DNA of 64,000 nt from NCBI RefSeq assembly GCF_016595235.1, contig NZ_JAENHL010000008.1, forward strand, positions 726,390 through 790,389, given 5' to 3'. Each line of letters opens with the position of its first letter. Position 1 is the first letter of the stretch. This stretch comes from Taklimakanibacter albus. GTDB lineage: Bacteria > Pseudomonadota > Alphaproteobacteria > Rhizobiales > Aestuariivirgaceae. This document shows positions 46,855 to 55,682 of this stretch, one piece after another. A model generated the notes under the pieces. That model was not told where the DNA came from. It worked only from the letters and a program-made list of their open reading frames with translations, and made no database searches. A program made the translations under genes and the position numbers.

Positions 46855-49497
46855 ATGAACAATGTAAGCCCGCAGACCGTTTATTTGAAGGACTACCAGC
46901 CGGTTCCCTATCTGGCCGGCGAGATTTTTCTGCGTTTCGTCCTGGAACCCGAGGCGACGGAAGTCGCGTCCAGGATCGAGTTCCGGCCAAATCCGGCGGT
47001 GCAGCGGAAAGGCGCGCCGCTCGTCCTCGACGGCGAGCGGCTGGAACTCAAATCGGTACAGCTCGACGGCGAGCTGCTCGATCCCTCCCGCTATGAGGTG
47101 ACCGCCACCCACCTGACCATCGCGGATGTGCCGCAACGGCCCTTCACGCTGGAAATCATCACGATCTGCCACCCGAAGGCCAATAGCGAGCTGTCCGGCC
47201 TTTACGTCTCCAGCAATGTCTTCTGCACCCAATGCGAGGCGGAAGGCTTCCGGCGCATCACTTATTTCTATGACCGTCCGGATGTGATGGCGCGCTACAA
47301 AGTGCGTATCGAGGGGCCCAAAGCCGCCTGTCCGGTGCTGCTCTCCAACGGCAATCCGGGGGCGAGCGGCCCCATCCCGGGCGGCGACTGCCATTTCGCC
47401 GAATGGGACGATCCCCATCCGAAGCCCACTTATCTCTTCGCGCTGGTCGCCGGTAATCTCGCTCTGGCGCGCGACGTCTATGTCACCAAATCCGGCCGCA
47501 AGGTCGAGCTGCGCATCTATGTCGAGACCGGCAAGGAGAACCGCTGCGGCTTCGCCATGGAGGCGCTGAAAACCTCGATGCGCTGGGACGAGGAACGTTT
47601 CGGCCTCGAATACGATCTCGACATCTTCATGATCGTCGCCGTGTCCGACTTCAATATGGGCGCCATGGAGAACAAGGGCCTCAATGTCTTCAACGACAAA
47701 TACATCCTGGCGCTGCCCGAAACCGCGACCGATGTCGATTACGTCAATATCGAAAGCATCATCGCGCACGAATATTTCCACAACTGGACCGGCAACCGCA
47801 TCACCTGCCGCGACTGGTTCCAGCTCTGCCTGAAGGAAGGCCTCACCGTCTTCCGCGACCAGGAATTCACGTCCGACATCCGTTCGCGCGCGGTGAAACG
47901 CATCGCCGATGTGAAGCGGCTGCGCGCCGACCAGTTCCCGGAAGATGGCGGCCCGCTCGCCCATCCGGTCAGGCCCGTCTCCTATATCGAGATCAACAAC
48001 TTCTACACCGCCACCGTCTATGAAAAGGGCGCCGAGCTCTGCCGCATGATGCAGACGCTGATCGGGCGTGACGCCTTCCGCAAGGCGATGGATCTCTATT
48101 TCGCGCGCCATGACGGCGAGGCGGCGACGGTCGAGGATTTCGTGCGCTGCATGGCGGACGCCTCGGGTCGGAATTTCGATCAGTTCTTCACCTGGTATGA
48201 GCAGGCCGGCACGCCGGAGGTCACCGTCACCGAGACCTATAACGAAGCGGCCAGGGCCTATGAGCTGACTCTCGAGCAGGCGACGCCCGCCACGCCGGGC
48301 CAGGCCGACAAGAAGCCGGTGCCGATCCCGCTCGGCATCGGGCTCGTCGGGCCCGACGGCCGCGACATGCCGCTCGATCTCGACGGTGTGGGCGTACTCA
48401 ACGAACCGCTGATCGAGCTCAACGAGGCGAAGAAGACCTTCCGTTTCCGTAATGTAGTGAAGAAGCCGGTGCTGTCGCTCAATCGCGGCTTCTCGGCGCC
48501 GATCCGCATCAAGAACGCCGCCCCAATCCCCGAGCAACTGTTCCTGATGAAGAATGACGGCGACACCTTCAACCGCTGGGAAGCCTCGCAACGGGCGGCG
48601 CATGCGCTGATCCGCGCCCGTCTCTCAGGCGGGGTGCCCGCAGCCGATACAAAGTCCTTCATCGACGCCTTGCGGACCGTCCTCACCGACAGCCGGCTCG
48701 ATGATGCCTTCAAGGCGCTGATGCTGGGGCTTCCGGGCGAGCAGGAGATCGCCACGCTGATCGGCCGCGATATCGATCCGGGCGCCATCCATGAAGCGCG
48801 CGACGCTTTGCGCGCCGAGATCGGCCAAGGCCTCAAGGACGTGCTGCTCGATCTGTGGCGGAAGACCGAAAGCCACGCCCCCTTCCGGCCCGACCCGGAC
48901 GAGACCGGGCGGCGGTCTTTACGTTATGCGGTGCTGCAGGCGCTGGCCGGCGGCAATGCGGCGCTCGGCATCGAGCTCGCGAGCGAGCAGCTGGCGCAAG
49001 CCACCAACATGACCGACGAGATCGGCGCCCTCTCCACTCTGGTCACCCTCGAAGGGCCGGAACGCGAGGCGGCAATTGCCGCCTTCCATGACCGCCATAA
49101 GGGCGATCATCTCCTGGTCGACAAATGGTTCGCGCTGCAGGCCTCGGCCCCGCTCAGCAGTACACCCGCAAGAGTGCGCGAGCTGATGCGGCATCCCGAC
49201 TTCACCCTCGCCAATCCCAACCGGGTGAGAAGCCTTATCGGCGTCCTGTCGATGGCCAATCCCTTCGCCTTCCATGCCGAAGACGGCGACGGCTACGCCA
49301 TCCTCGCCGACACGATCCTGGCGCTAGATCCAAAGAATCCGCAAGTCTCGGCCCGGATGGCCACGGCCTTCCGCAGCTGGGGAATGCTCGAGGAAAAACG
49401 CCAGGCGCTGGCCAAGGCGCAGCTCGAGCGGATTCTTGGCACAACGGGATTGTCGCGTGATCTCTTCGAGATCGTGTCGAAATCGCTGGGGCGGTGA
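46855..49497 (+). CDS. pepN: aminopeptidase N
   Basis: 880 residues, M1 metallopeptidase of the bacterial PepN type. The exopeptidase motif GAMEN is at 269-273, and the zinc motif HEYFH (305-309) is followed by the third ligand Glu near 328 (CLKEGLTVFRDQEF). The C-terminal DUF3458/ARM-like domains run to the end. It removes N-terminal residues from peptides in the cytosol. Length matches Escherichia coli PepN. Its stop is one base before the start of the reductase gene. Confidence 0.95.
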   Translation: MNNVSPQTVYLKDYQPVPYLAGEIFLRFVLEPEATEVASRIEFRPNPAVQRKGAPLVLDGERLELKSVQLDGELLDPSRYEVTATHLTIADVPQRPFTLEIITICHPKANSELSGLYVSSNVFCTQCEAEGFRRITYFYDRPDVMARYKVRIEGPKAACPVLLSNGNPGASGPIPGGDCHFAEWDDPHPKPTYLFALVAGNLALARDVYVTKSGRKVELRIYVETGKENRCGFAMEALKTSMRWDEERFGLEYDLDIFMIVAVSDFNMGAMENKGLNVFNDKYILALPETATDVDYVNIESIIAHEYFHNWTGNRITCRDWFQLCLKEGLTVFRDQEFTSDIRSRAVKRIADVKRLRADQFPEDGGPLAHPVRPVSYIEINNFYTATVYEKGAELCRMMQTLIGRDAFRKAMDLYFARHDGEAATVEDFVRCMADASGRNFDQFFTWYEQAGTPEVTVTETYNEAARAYELTLEQATPATPGQADKKPVPIPLGIGLVGPDGRDMPLDLDGVGVLNEPLIELNEAKKTFRFRNVVKKPVLSLNRGFSAPIRIKNAAPIPEQLFLMKNDGDTFNRWEASQRAAHALIRARLSGGVPAADTKSFIDALRTVLTDSRLDDAFKALMLGLPGEQEIATLIGRDIDPGAIHEARDALRAEIGQGLKDVLLDLWRKTESHAPFRPDPDETGRRSLRYAVLQALAGGNAALGIELASEQLAQATNMTDEIGALSTLVTLEGPEREAAIAAFHDRHKGDHLLVDKWFALQASAPLSSTPARVRELMRHPDFTLANPNRVRSLIGVLSMANPFAFHAEDGDGYAILADTILALDPKNPQVSARMATAFRSWGMLEEKRQALAKAQLERILGTTGLSRDLFEIVSKSLGR

Positions 49498-49498
49498 C

Positions 49499-50062
49499 AT
49501 GAAGACATTGCTGGTCGTCGCGCATCCGAGGACGGACTCCCTTACGACCAGCGCAGCCAATCTCTTTGCCACCCGGATCAAGGCGTCCGGACACGAGGTC
49601 GAAGTGGCCGATCTGGTGGCCGAGGGTTTCGATCCGGTCCTGCGGGAAGATGACGAACCCAACTGGACCGGTCCCGACAAGGAATACTCAGCTGCCGTGC
49701 AGGACGAGATGCGGCGCATCGAGCGTAATGACGCGACCGTGATGATCTTTCCGATCTGGTGGTGGTCGATGCCGGCGGTGCTCAAGGGCTGGGTCGACCG
49801 CGTCTGGAATCACGGCTGGGCCTATGGCGGCAAGACCTTTCCGAACCGGCGGGCCTGGATGATCGGCATCGCGGGCGGTGATCAGGAGTCGTTCCGCAAA
49901 CGCGGCTACGACAAGGCGCTCGAGATCCAGCTGAAAACCGGCATTCTCGATTACTGCGGCGTTGCCGATCTGCGCTTCGAAGTCCTCTACGGCGCGCTGG
50001 AAGGCGACGACGCGGTGGCGAAGATCCTGACGGATATCGGGACCATCGCGTCGGAATATTGA
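49499..50062 (+). CDS. NAD(P)H oxidoreductase, flavodoxin-like fold (MdaB/KefF type)
   Basis: 187 residues. Flavodoxin_2 signature: KTLLVVAHPRTDSLTTSAA, then FPIWWWSMPAVLKGWVDRVW and AYGGKTFPNRRAWMIGIAGG. It is likely an FMN/FAD quinone or azo-compound reductase. ATG 49499 follows pepN after one base (TGACATG), so the two are co-transcribed. It is the last high-GC gene before the array of small genes. Confidence 0.85.
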   Translation: MKTLLVVAHPRTDSLTTSAANLFATRIKASGHEVEVADLVAEGFDPVLREDDEPNWTGPDKEYSAAVQDEMRRIERNDATVMIFPIWWWSMPAVLKGWVDRVWNHGWAYGGKTFPNRRAWMIGIAGGDQESFRKRGYDKALEIQLKTGILDYCGVADLRFEVLYGALEGDDAVAKILTDIGTIASEY

Positions 50063-50071
50063 GGCATTCCG

Positions 50072-50359
50072 GTGCAGACACGCGCAAATATGGCTGTGGT
50101 CGCCCTCATCGTGGTGGGAGCGATGCCGGCTTTGTTTAGCTCTCTTGAACTCCTAAGCTATTTTTCGGATGTGAATAGCTACAGGTTTGGGACGGAAGTC
50201 GGCAGCTATTTCTATACGACGGCATATCATTTTATGAGCTACCATGGAATTGTACTTGGACTCTTCCTTGTTGCCGTTGTCGCACGGCAATGGCCTTTCA
50301 GCCTTTTCGCAATAGCAATGCAGTTCGCCGTGATGATAACATCGCTCATCATCCTATAA
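50072..50359 (+). CDS. small membrane protein, first gene of the immunity-like array
   Basis: 95 residues, not recognised. Three hydrophobic segments (MAVVALIVVGAMPALF, HGIVLGLFLVAVVA, FAIAMQFAVMITSLIIL) predict an inner-membrane protein. GTG 50072 is nine bases after the reductase stop. From here on base composition drops and genes become short and crowded, as in immunity-gene arrays. Function is not assigned. Confidence 0.5.
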   Translation: MQTRANMAVVALIVVGAMPALFSSLELLSYFSDVNSYRFGTEVGSYFYTTAYHFMSYHGIVLGLFLVAVVARQWPFSLFAIAMQFAVMITSLIIL

Positions 50360-50384
50360 TCACACGCAATATTGTGGAATTACG

Positions 50385-50765
50385 GTGACAGTCGAACGCC
50401 AGGCCAAGCGAATTCTGATTGGCCTTTCCAATTTCAGCGAGATTGAGCGCGAAGCGGGACCCGGAACTGTCCTCCTTCACAATCTGTTCGGGCTCTATCG
50501 CAATCGCTTACCGCCCCATGACTCCGTGTGGATATATGAGGACGGCTTGATTTGGCAGAACGGGCAGACGCACAAGCAGATAAGATACGCAGAAATTGAT
50601 AAGATCATCCTGCCGCACGACAAGCGGAGTGAGCACCTCCACCTGCTAAGATCGGATGGGTCAATGCTCGAGCTGCCGATCCGGGGCAATGATGGAAAAT
50701 TCTATGACTCTCTGGTGTTCCTCCGCTTTCTGCGTAAAGCGATCAACCTCACCAGGCCCCAGTAG
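50385..50765 (+). CDS. small soluble protein of unknown function
   Basis: 126 residues, not recognised. No signal or membrane segment. The central part alternates strands (SVWIYEDGLIWQNG, IRYAEIDKIILPHD, HLHLLRSDGSMLELPIRG), which resembles a PH-like small barrel. GTG start at 50385, 25 bases after the preceding gene. Its place in the array suggests an immunity protein, by context only. Confidence 0.5.
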   Translation: MTVERQAKRILIGLSNFSEIEREAGPGTVLLHNLFGLYRNRLPPHDSVWIYEDGLIWQNGQTHKQIRYAEIDKIILPHDKRSEHLHLLRSDGSMLELPIRGNDGKFYDSLVFLRFLRKAINLTRPQ

Positions 50766-50793
50766 CGTGAATAGCCAATATTGACGGACTCTC

Positions 50794-51162
50794 ATGGTCA
50801 AAAAGCCCCTGCTCGCAATTGCAGGCCTTGTCTTATCAGCAGGCTGCAGTGTTACGGACCTTGATTTCCAGGGTACCTACGTGCTCAGCAAATCCGATGC
50901 GATTGAGGTTATTGAGGTTTCCGCCGGAGGAACGTACAGGCATCGACTGGAAAAATCGGGCTCAACCATGTTTGAGGAGGCCGGCTATTGGGACAAAGAT
51001 AATTTTGGCAGTGGGCCAGGAATTACGTTCAGGTCCTTTCAGATCGCCTTGCAATCTCCACTTAAGCCAAAGGGATATTGGTTCGTCCTCCCGGAGCGAT
51101 CGTGGACGGGAGACATCTTGTTGTGTGCTGATGACGATCTTTGCTTCAAGAAGATACAATGA
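50794..51162 (+). CDS. small putative lipoprotein
   Basis: 122 residues. A lipoprotein signal peptide is visible (KKPLLAIAGLVLSAGCSV, lipobox LSAGC, Cys18). The mature part is unknown and has a Cys-x5-Cys pair near the C terminus (LLCADDDLCF). A periplasmic immunity lipoprotein is possible from context. After the stop the same frame stays open to 51320, but that extension has no start codon or family features. Confidence 0.55.
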   Translation: MVKKPLLAIAGLVLSAGCSVTDLDFQGTYVLSKSDAIEVIEVSAGGTYRHRLEKSGSTMFEEAGYWDKDNFGSGPGITFRSFQIALQSPLKPKGYWFVLPERSWTGDILLCADDDLCFKKIQ

Positions 51163-51379
51163 TCAAACGGTTGGTTTGCGCTCATCAGCGAGGTGACTGA
51201 GCGATGTGCGGGACGGCGCCCGCCGGCGGACTCTGTCACTGAAATTCCACTGCCTCATGCCGCGGCCGTTAACGATGATTCATACAGCCGCCCGGCGGAT
51301 GCGTTGCAATATTGCATGACTTTCGTGTAATCTTGCGGAGACAGCGGGGAAGCGAGACCGACTTGGCGACGCGGCATCT

Positions 51380-51742
51380 ATGCAGCATTTCTTCATATTG
51401 AACGAGTCCTTCGACAAGAGCGTCGCCGGTGATGTGAACCTGTTCAGCACCGCGGAACGCCTGATTATTGCCGTCGAGGCAATAGATGTTCGAAATGACG
51501 AGTACTCTTGTTTTACGAGCGAGGGGTGCCAAGTCACCTTAAGCGCCGAGAATGACTATGGCCCGGTTTCGGCAACGGTCGAGACCCAGCCACGACATAT
51601 GAATGAGGCAGCATCGATCCTGCGATCCTACCTGTGTTGGCTCGCCAGCAACGGCAAGATCGATGCCGATCTCGCCAGTATCGAGCGCGGAAGCCTGGTG
51701 GAGCTGGTGGGATTGGTCCCACGCTCCTTCGTCGATGGATAA
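51380..51742 (+). CDS. small protein of unknown function, immunity-like
   Basis: 120 residues, not recognised. Soluble, acidic, with a beta-rich N-terminal half (HFFILNESFDKSVAGDVNLF, AERLIIAVEAIDV) and a helical C-terminal half (MNEAASILRSYLCWLASNG). It is preceded by 217 bases that hold no clear gene. Size and acidity fit an immunity protein. Confidence 0.5.
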   Translation: MQHFFILNESFDKSVAGDVNLFSTAERLIIAVEAIDVRNDEYSCFTSEGCQVTLSAENDYGPVSATVETQPRHMNEAASILRSYLCWLASNGKIDADLASIERGSLVELVGLVPRSFVDG

Positions 51743-51801
51743 ATATATGTTTCCCGGCCATATGGCGCACCGGCGCAGAACCCGAAGCGGGTAACAAAGC
51801 C

Positions 51802-52176
51802 ATGGAAATCCTGGACATCAAGGAGGGCTTTCCTGATATCGGCGACCACATGATGCACAATCATATCGATTACCTTTCTTCGGGATCGGTCATGCTGTGG
51901 TTTCATCGGCTTGAGCCCGACCTGACGGCACTCATCAATGTACACGTATATCTTCTTGAGGCGTCGATGAAGAGCGCCGATGTCGAGCTGGATCCCTTCT
52001 TTCCCAACATCGATACTTTCTCGATCGAGAGACAGGCTGTTCTGGGCAGGTCCAAAAACCTCCTGAATATTGCATTCACGAAAGGACACATATCGTTCCT
52101 GTTCGAAAGAGCCTTCCATGTGACGAGCGCCAGGCCCGGGCCAGGCGCTCCAAGAACGATAACGGGCGCCGCATGA
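51802..52176 (+). CDS. small protein of unknown function
   Basis: 124 residues, not recognised. ATG 51802 is the first start that gives a globular-looking protein (MEILDIKEGFPDIGDHMMH); the longer frame overlaps the preceding gene. Acidic and mixed alpha/beta. The stop overlaps the next ATG by four bases, so the two genes are coupled. Confidence 0.5.
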   Translation: MEILDIKEGFPDIGDHMMHNHIDYLSSGSVMLWFHRLEPDLTALINVHVYLLEASMKSADVELDPFFPNIDTFSIERQAVLGRSKNLLNIAFTKGHISFLFERAFHVTSARPGPGAPRTITGAA

Positions 52177-52502
52177 CCGAGGACGATTTCTCCGGGTGGT
52201 CGCTCGAAGGCTGGTCGTTGCAGCATGAATTGCTCGAACTCCGCTTCAACTACTGGCCGGTCTTCACAACGGATAGCGACATCGAACTGTATGATCGCGA
52301 AAACCAGAATACGTACTACAGGGGAAAAGGAATATTCACGCGCCCCACCCGAATGGCCTTCACGAATTTTACGGCGCCCGCCAAAGTCGAAACGGTCAAT
52401 GCCTTCAAGCGCGAAGATGGCACCTTGACCTATCGCTTCGCCCTGGAGGGAGACGCATATGTGGAAATCGAAGCGCGAGCTTATGTGTCAGCTCGCTGGT
52501 AA
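52173..52502 (+). CDS. small protein of unknown function
   Basis: 109 residues, not recognised. Acidic and aromatic-rich (WSLEGWSLQHELLELRFNYW), beta-strand pattern throughout, no signal or membrane segment. It overlaps the gene before by four bases and the gene after by one (TAATG). It fits the immunity-like array by context. Confidence 0.5.
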   Translation: MTEDDFSGWSLEGWSLQHELLELRFNYWPVFTTDSDIELYDRENQNTYYRGKGIFTRPTRMAFTNFTAPAKVETVNAFKREDGTLTYRFALEGDAYVEIEARAYVSARW

Positions 52503-52831
52503 TGTTCAGTCAAGGTGAGAATGTGACGGACATCATTCGCACATTGGTGCTTGTTCTCTTTGCCGGCACCTGGATCGTAGGCGTGCTGACATGGTTTTAC
52601 ATAGTTGCCAGCAGTGTGCACTTCTTCCTTCTTGCCAGTAAGATGGAGTTGCCAGGATATCTCAGATTCAATCCGCTCAATGCGATCCTCCATCCCAGAC
52701 TCTTGTCGGACGAGACCTTGGGCGTCAGGCGAAGGATCTTCAGGGCGGTCGGCCTGTTTATTGCCCTTATGGCATTCGGATTTCTTCAAGGTGGGCTCGC
52801 CTATCTGATAGGTCCCTATGTCAGACCTTGA
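52502..52831 (+). CDS. small membrane protein of unknown function
   Basis: 109 residues with two hydrophobic segments (LVLVLFAGTWIVGVLTWFYI and FIALMAFGFLQGGLAYLI). Start ATG 52502 overlaps the preceding stop. Small two-helix membrane proteins are common immunity proteins for pore-forming or periplasm-acting toxins; no homology is claimed. Confidence 0.5.
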   Translation: MFSQGENVTDIIRTLVLVLFAGTWIVGVLTWFYIVASSVHFFLLASKMELPGYLRFNPLNAILHPRLLSDETLGVRRRIFRAVGLFIALMAFGFLQGGLAYLIGPYVRP

Positions 52832-53144
52832 ACGCAGAGCAGGCGCGGATATGCTGAGATGGCCCCGCAGCGCAATAGTCAGCGTCCTTCTGCTGATCGC
52901 CATAGCGCTTGCTGCTCCGATTGCTGTCTACAAGAGTACCCGCGCCGCCTATCACGCCGTCGGTATCAATGACGGGCAGATCGGGCAACGCCAGGAGATC
53001 ATGGACCTGATCCAGAAGTCGGTGCTCGTCGCGGATTGCCGAACCATTCAAACGCCCAACGTTCCGATCGAATTTCTGACCGTTAAGGCAAACTCGCTCT
53101 ATCTGATCCCGATTGACGGTAAAACCGTAGCCTTCTGCAGTTGA
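52818..53144 (+). CDS. small single-pass membrane protein of unknown function
   Basis: 108 residues. One transmembrane segment (AIVSVLLLIAIALAAPIAVY) near residue 30, then a soluble, probably periplasmic domain. It overlaps the preceding gene by 14 bases. Not recognised. Confidence 0.5.
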   Translation: MSDLERRAGADMLRWPRSAIVSVLLLIAIALAAPIAVYKSTRAAYHAVGINDGQIGQRQEIMDLIQKSVLVADCRTIQTPNVPIEFLTVKANSLYLIPIDGKTVAFCS

Positions 53145-53162
53145 GTCAGCCGAGTTAGACAA

Positions 53163-53573
53163 ATGCCAGGTCATGACTATACAGTGGAATTGAGATTCTC
53201 CGGAGACGCCCTTGATCCGCTTGAAATATCCAAGCGTCTCAACCTGCAACCGAGCAACACGAGAACCGGCTTATCCACTAAGTCAAAGGGCAGAGCCTGG
53301 ACACCCATGTGGGGATATAACGGGCACGACCTGACCGGATTTCAGCTGGAATGGCCGTCGCTGGAACAGGGCCTTCGATTTTTGCCCCTACGGTTAACGC
53401 CCTTGCGGGGAACGCTCATGGATCTTTCCACGGAGTTCAAAGGAATATGGTGGTGCGGACATTTCCAGTCGAGCTTCGATGGCGGCCCCACCCTGACCCC
53501 GTCATTGCTGAAGGAATTGGCGGGCTTCGAGATCCCTTTGCACATAGACAACTACCTCTCGGGAGACGCCTGA
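53163..53573 (+). CDS. DUF4279-like protein, probable immunity protein
   Basis: 136 residues. The pattern YTVELRFSGDALDPLEISK, LNLQPSN, then KGRAWTPMWGYNG matches the DUF4279 family, which is repeatedly found beside polymorphic toxins as an immunity protein. Soluble. Its TGA overlaps the ATG of the next gene (TGATG). This is one of two recognisable immunity families that support the array interpretation. Confidence 0.65.
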   Translation: MPGHDYTVELRFSGDALDPLEISKRLNLQPSNTRTGLSTKSKGRAWTPMWGYNGHDLTGFQLEWPSLEQGLRFLPLRLTPLRGTLMDLSTEFKGIWWCGHFQSSFDGGPTLTPSLLKELAGFEIPLHIDNYLSGDA

Positions 53574-53944
53574 TGGGAGAGATCCTGACGGACTTGAAAC
53601 CTGTACTCGAACCCATTATCTCCCGAAACGAGTTGTTTCTTGGCAACATACGACACTTTGGATTTAACGTATGCTTGTACTTCTACCACTTCATCGATCA
53701 GTCGATCTCACTCATCGATGTAATACTGTTCGATACAGCTGAGGCAACACTTCAAGATGACATCGTCAATCCAGAAAATTTGCTACGAGTCTTGGATGTA
53801 AACATCTCCGACACAGGACCATATGGGCTGAGGACGGTCATGGTGCGGTTTGAAGAACTTGGAAATGTCACTGAATACGAAGTCTTCTTTACCGCGCTAG
53901 CTTGCCATGTCACTTCCAAATCCGTTCATCGAATACCGGAGTAA
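53573..53944 (+). CDS. small protein of unknown function
   Basis: 123 residues, not recognised. ATG 53573 couples it to the DUF4279-like gene. The frame is open far upstream but only as an out-of-frame overlap. Acidic, with beta-strand alternation (FNVCLYFYHFIDQSISLIDV). Its end overlaps the next start by 38 bases. Confidence 0.5.
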   Translation: MGEILTDLKPVLEPIISRNELFLGNIRHFGFNVCLYFYHFIDQSISLIDVILFDTAEATLQDDIVNPENLLRVLDVNISDTGPYGLRTVMVRFEELGNVTEYEVFFTALACHVTSKSVHRIPE

Positions 53945-54140
53945 GACTCGAAGAATCCGGAGCGCCTTGGTGCAAACGATCCTGAATGTTGTCTTGGTTG
54001 TCCTCGCCATACTCCCAGCCATGGGCATCATCCTTTTTGCAACATGGCTTCTGTTTCATCGCCTGAGAACAGGCAAGAAGGCCTCAATGAGTTTCCTTGC
54101 TTGGCTCAAGCACCTCTTAGAAGCCGTCTTGGGTCTATGA
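53907..54140 (+). CDS. small membrane protein of unknown function
   Basis: 77 residues with one or two hydrophobic segments (TILNVVLVVLAILPAMGIIL and FATWLLFHRL) and a basic C terminus. It overlaps the preceding gene by 38 bases in another frame, which lowers confidence. Confidence 0.4.
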   Translation: MSLPNPFIEYRSKTRRIRSALVQTILNVVLVVLAILPAMGIILFATWLLFHRLRTGKKASMSFLAWLKHLLEAVLGL

Positions 54141-54177
54141 AGATGCAACAGGACATTATGACACTCATCGGATTCCT

Positions 54178-54435
54178 ATGACTGACTATCAAAAGATCGA
54201 GAGAATGTTCTCACAGTTTTTGGATAGACCTTCAGCCAATCTGACGGCGGATGAACGTGCTGAAGTGAAAGACTTCATTGATGTTGGCGAGTATGGCCTC
54301 GCCTTGGAAACACTCGTTGCAATCTATCTGGAAGATGAAAAGCTCCCCGATGAAGACGGGAGGATGATGATCGATGCTCTGGCGGCGGAGATGTCCATGA
54401 AACCCGCAGAAATCTGGCTTCCCGAGAAGGAATAG
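54178..54435 (+). CDS. MafI-like immunity protein
   Basis: 85 residues, helical and strongly acidic. The segment VGEYGLALETLVAIYLEDEK followed by LPDEDGRMMIDALA follows the MafI immunity-protein pattern (GEYGLALETL core) seen with MafB-type and other polymorphic toxins. It is followed in the same frame, past the stop, by a short coding relic. Confidence 0.62.
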   Translation: MTDYQKIERMFSQFLDRPSANLTADERAEVKDFIDVGEYGLALETLVAIYLEDEKLPDEDGRMMIDALAAEMSMKPAEIWLPEKE

Positions 54436-54441
54436 GACTCG

Positions 54442-54555
54442 ATGCTCGGCTTGGGCGCCAACATCACTTTCACTTACGGTGACAGTGCACTCAATTGGGA
54501 CGGCACGGCTTCGTTCCCCAAGGAGGCGCCTTAACTGAATGCACCGTCATCGAGA
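54442..54555 (+). pseudogene. short coding relic (possible toxin tail) after the MafI-like gene
   Basis: Frame MLGLGANITFTYG..DGTASFPKEAP stops at TAA 54532-54534, and the same frame continues LNAPSSR. The part EAP-stop-LNAPS lines up codon by codon with GAP-E-LNAPS at 56112-56144, with most differences at third codon positions. I read it as the decayed end of a secreted protein or toxin that once preceded an immunity gene. The call rests on a short match. Confidence 0.35.
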
Positions 54556-54659
54556 TACTGTCACCGACATACCATTGGTGGGAAGGAGCTGCGAGCCGCA
54601 GCAAGAAGGAGTAGCCCCAAGCATCTTCGCCGCCAAACACTGCGTTAACGGAACCGAGC

Positions 54660-55097
54660 ATGGGTGGAACTGAATTCGGAGTCCTCATATCCCTCCTGGC
54701 GGCGCTATTCGCCTTTGGATGGCTCGACGTTCACTGGGGCACAAGAGGACACCACTTTATCATCAGCGGGTTCGCTTTGGTCGGCGGTTTGCTGCCGATC
54801 ACACTGTTGCTAGTGGCTCACCATGCCTATCAGGCTGAACCACGCTCTTGGTGGCTCGATTACTTCAGCCCCATTGCATACACTCTCTGCCCTCCTTGTA
54901 TCGCCGGGCTGGCAAACTTGTCCGGCATAGGTCCACAGATTTTTCTTGGCGCCTCAGTGATCATGATGAACGCACTTCTATATGCCCTTATTGGGACCTT
55001 CGTCCGGTTAGGCATCGTCAAGAACTCCGCCTTTCTTGCCGTGCCGATCGCCGTGGGCGCGGGAATGATGTGGTGGGGAGCGGTTTTTCTCAAATAG
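54660..55097 (+). CDS. four-helix membrane protein of unknown function
   Basis: 145 residues with about four hydrophobic segments (VLISLLAALFAFGWLDV, ISGFALVGGLLPITLLLVAH, IFLGASVIMMNALLYALIG, FLAVPIAVGAGMMWWGAVFL). Start ATG 54660. Not recognised. It is in the immunity-like array, 12 bases before another membrane-protein gene. Confidence 0.55.
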   Translation: MGGTEFGVLISLLAALFAFGWLDVHWGTRGHHFIISGFALVGGLLPITLLLVAHHAYQAEPRSWWLDYFSPIAYTLCPPCIAGLANLSGIGPQIFLGASVIMMNALLYALIGTFVRLGIVKNSAFLAVPIAVGAGMMWWGAVFLK

Positions 55098-55109
55098 ACG
55101 AGGTGTTAC

Positions 55110-55496
55110 ATGCGAGACGAATCAGCCACAGTCATCGCCTTCCTCATCGCGCCGGTTTTTCCGGCACTGCTCCTCGGCATAGGCACGCCCCTGTCCCGTG
55201 ACGGACCGAAGATCATTACCATTCTCGGCCTATTTCCAATCGGTTATGTCTATTCCGCGGCAGTCACCGGACTCTTTGCATTTCCGTTGTTTTTGCTCGG
55301 CACGCGGATGGGGCTTGTTCGCCGGTGGTCGGCGACAATTTGCGGCTATCTCATCGGCACTTTTGTCTCAGCCGGATTACAATGGCCGTACTGGGGCGGA
55401 ATATTCGATCCGGCCACATTACACTATGGAGCGACTGGGGTGGTATCTGGCTTCGTGTTCTGGCTCATCTGGCGCCAAGGACAGGCGCGCACCTAG
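55110..55496 (+). CDS. four-helix membrane protein of unknown function
   Basis: 128 residues with four hydrophobic segments (IAFLIAPVFPALLLGIG, ITILGLFPIGYVYSAAVTGL, FAFPLFLLGTRMG, VVSGFVFWLIW). Not recognised. The short coding relic that follows begins immediately after its stop, in another frame. Confidence 0.55.
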   Translation: MRDESATVIAFLIAPVFPALLLGIGTPLSRDGPKIITILGLFPIGYVYSAAVTGLFAFPLFLLGTRMGLVRRWSATICGYLIGTFVSAGLQWPYWGGIFDPATLHYGATGVVSGFVFWLIWRQGQART

Positions 55497-55526
55497 AATT
55501 CCACGCAAGTTCACTCAAGTCAGGAG

Positions 55527-55682
55527 ATGCGGGACGCTGACTCTTTCCGTCTGCCAGATTCTGCTGGTAATTGGATGCTAAATTTCGGCGGCCCTCTTGG
55601 CCCCATGCCGACTGGAGCCGGATTTGGCGGAGATTTGAGCGGCTACAATACCAATACATGGACGATAGGCGGAGGCCAATAA
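55527..55682 (+). pseudogene. short coding relic, probable C-terminal tail of a secreted protein
   Basis: The frame is open from 55497, has ATG 55527 and ends at TAA 55680-55682. It encodes about 51 residues rich in Gly, Asn and aromatic residues (SFRLPDSAGNWMLNFGG, GFGGDLSGYNTNTWTIGGG). It has no plausible ribosome-binding site of its own, and its stop overlaps the ATG of the next gene (TAATG), as toxin and immunity genes often do. I interpret it as the surviving 3' end of a displaced effector gene. Confidence 0.4.
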
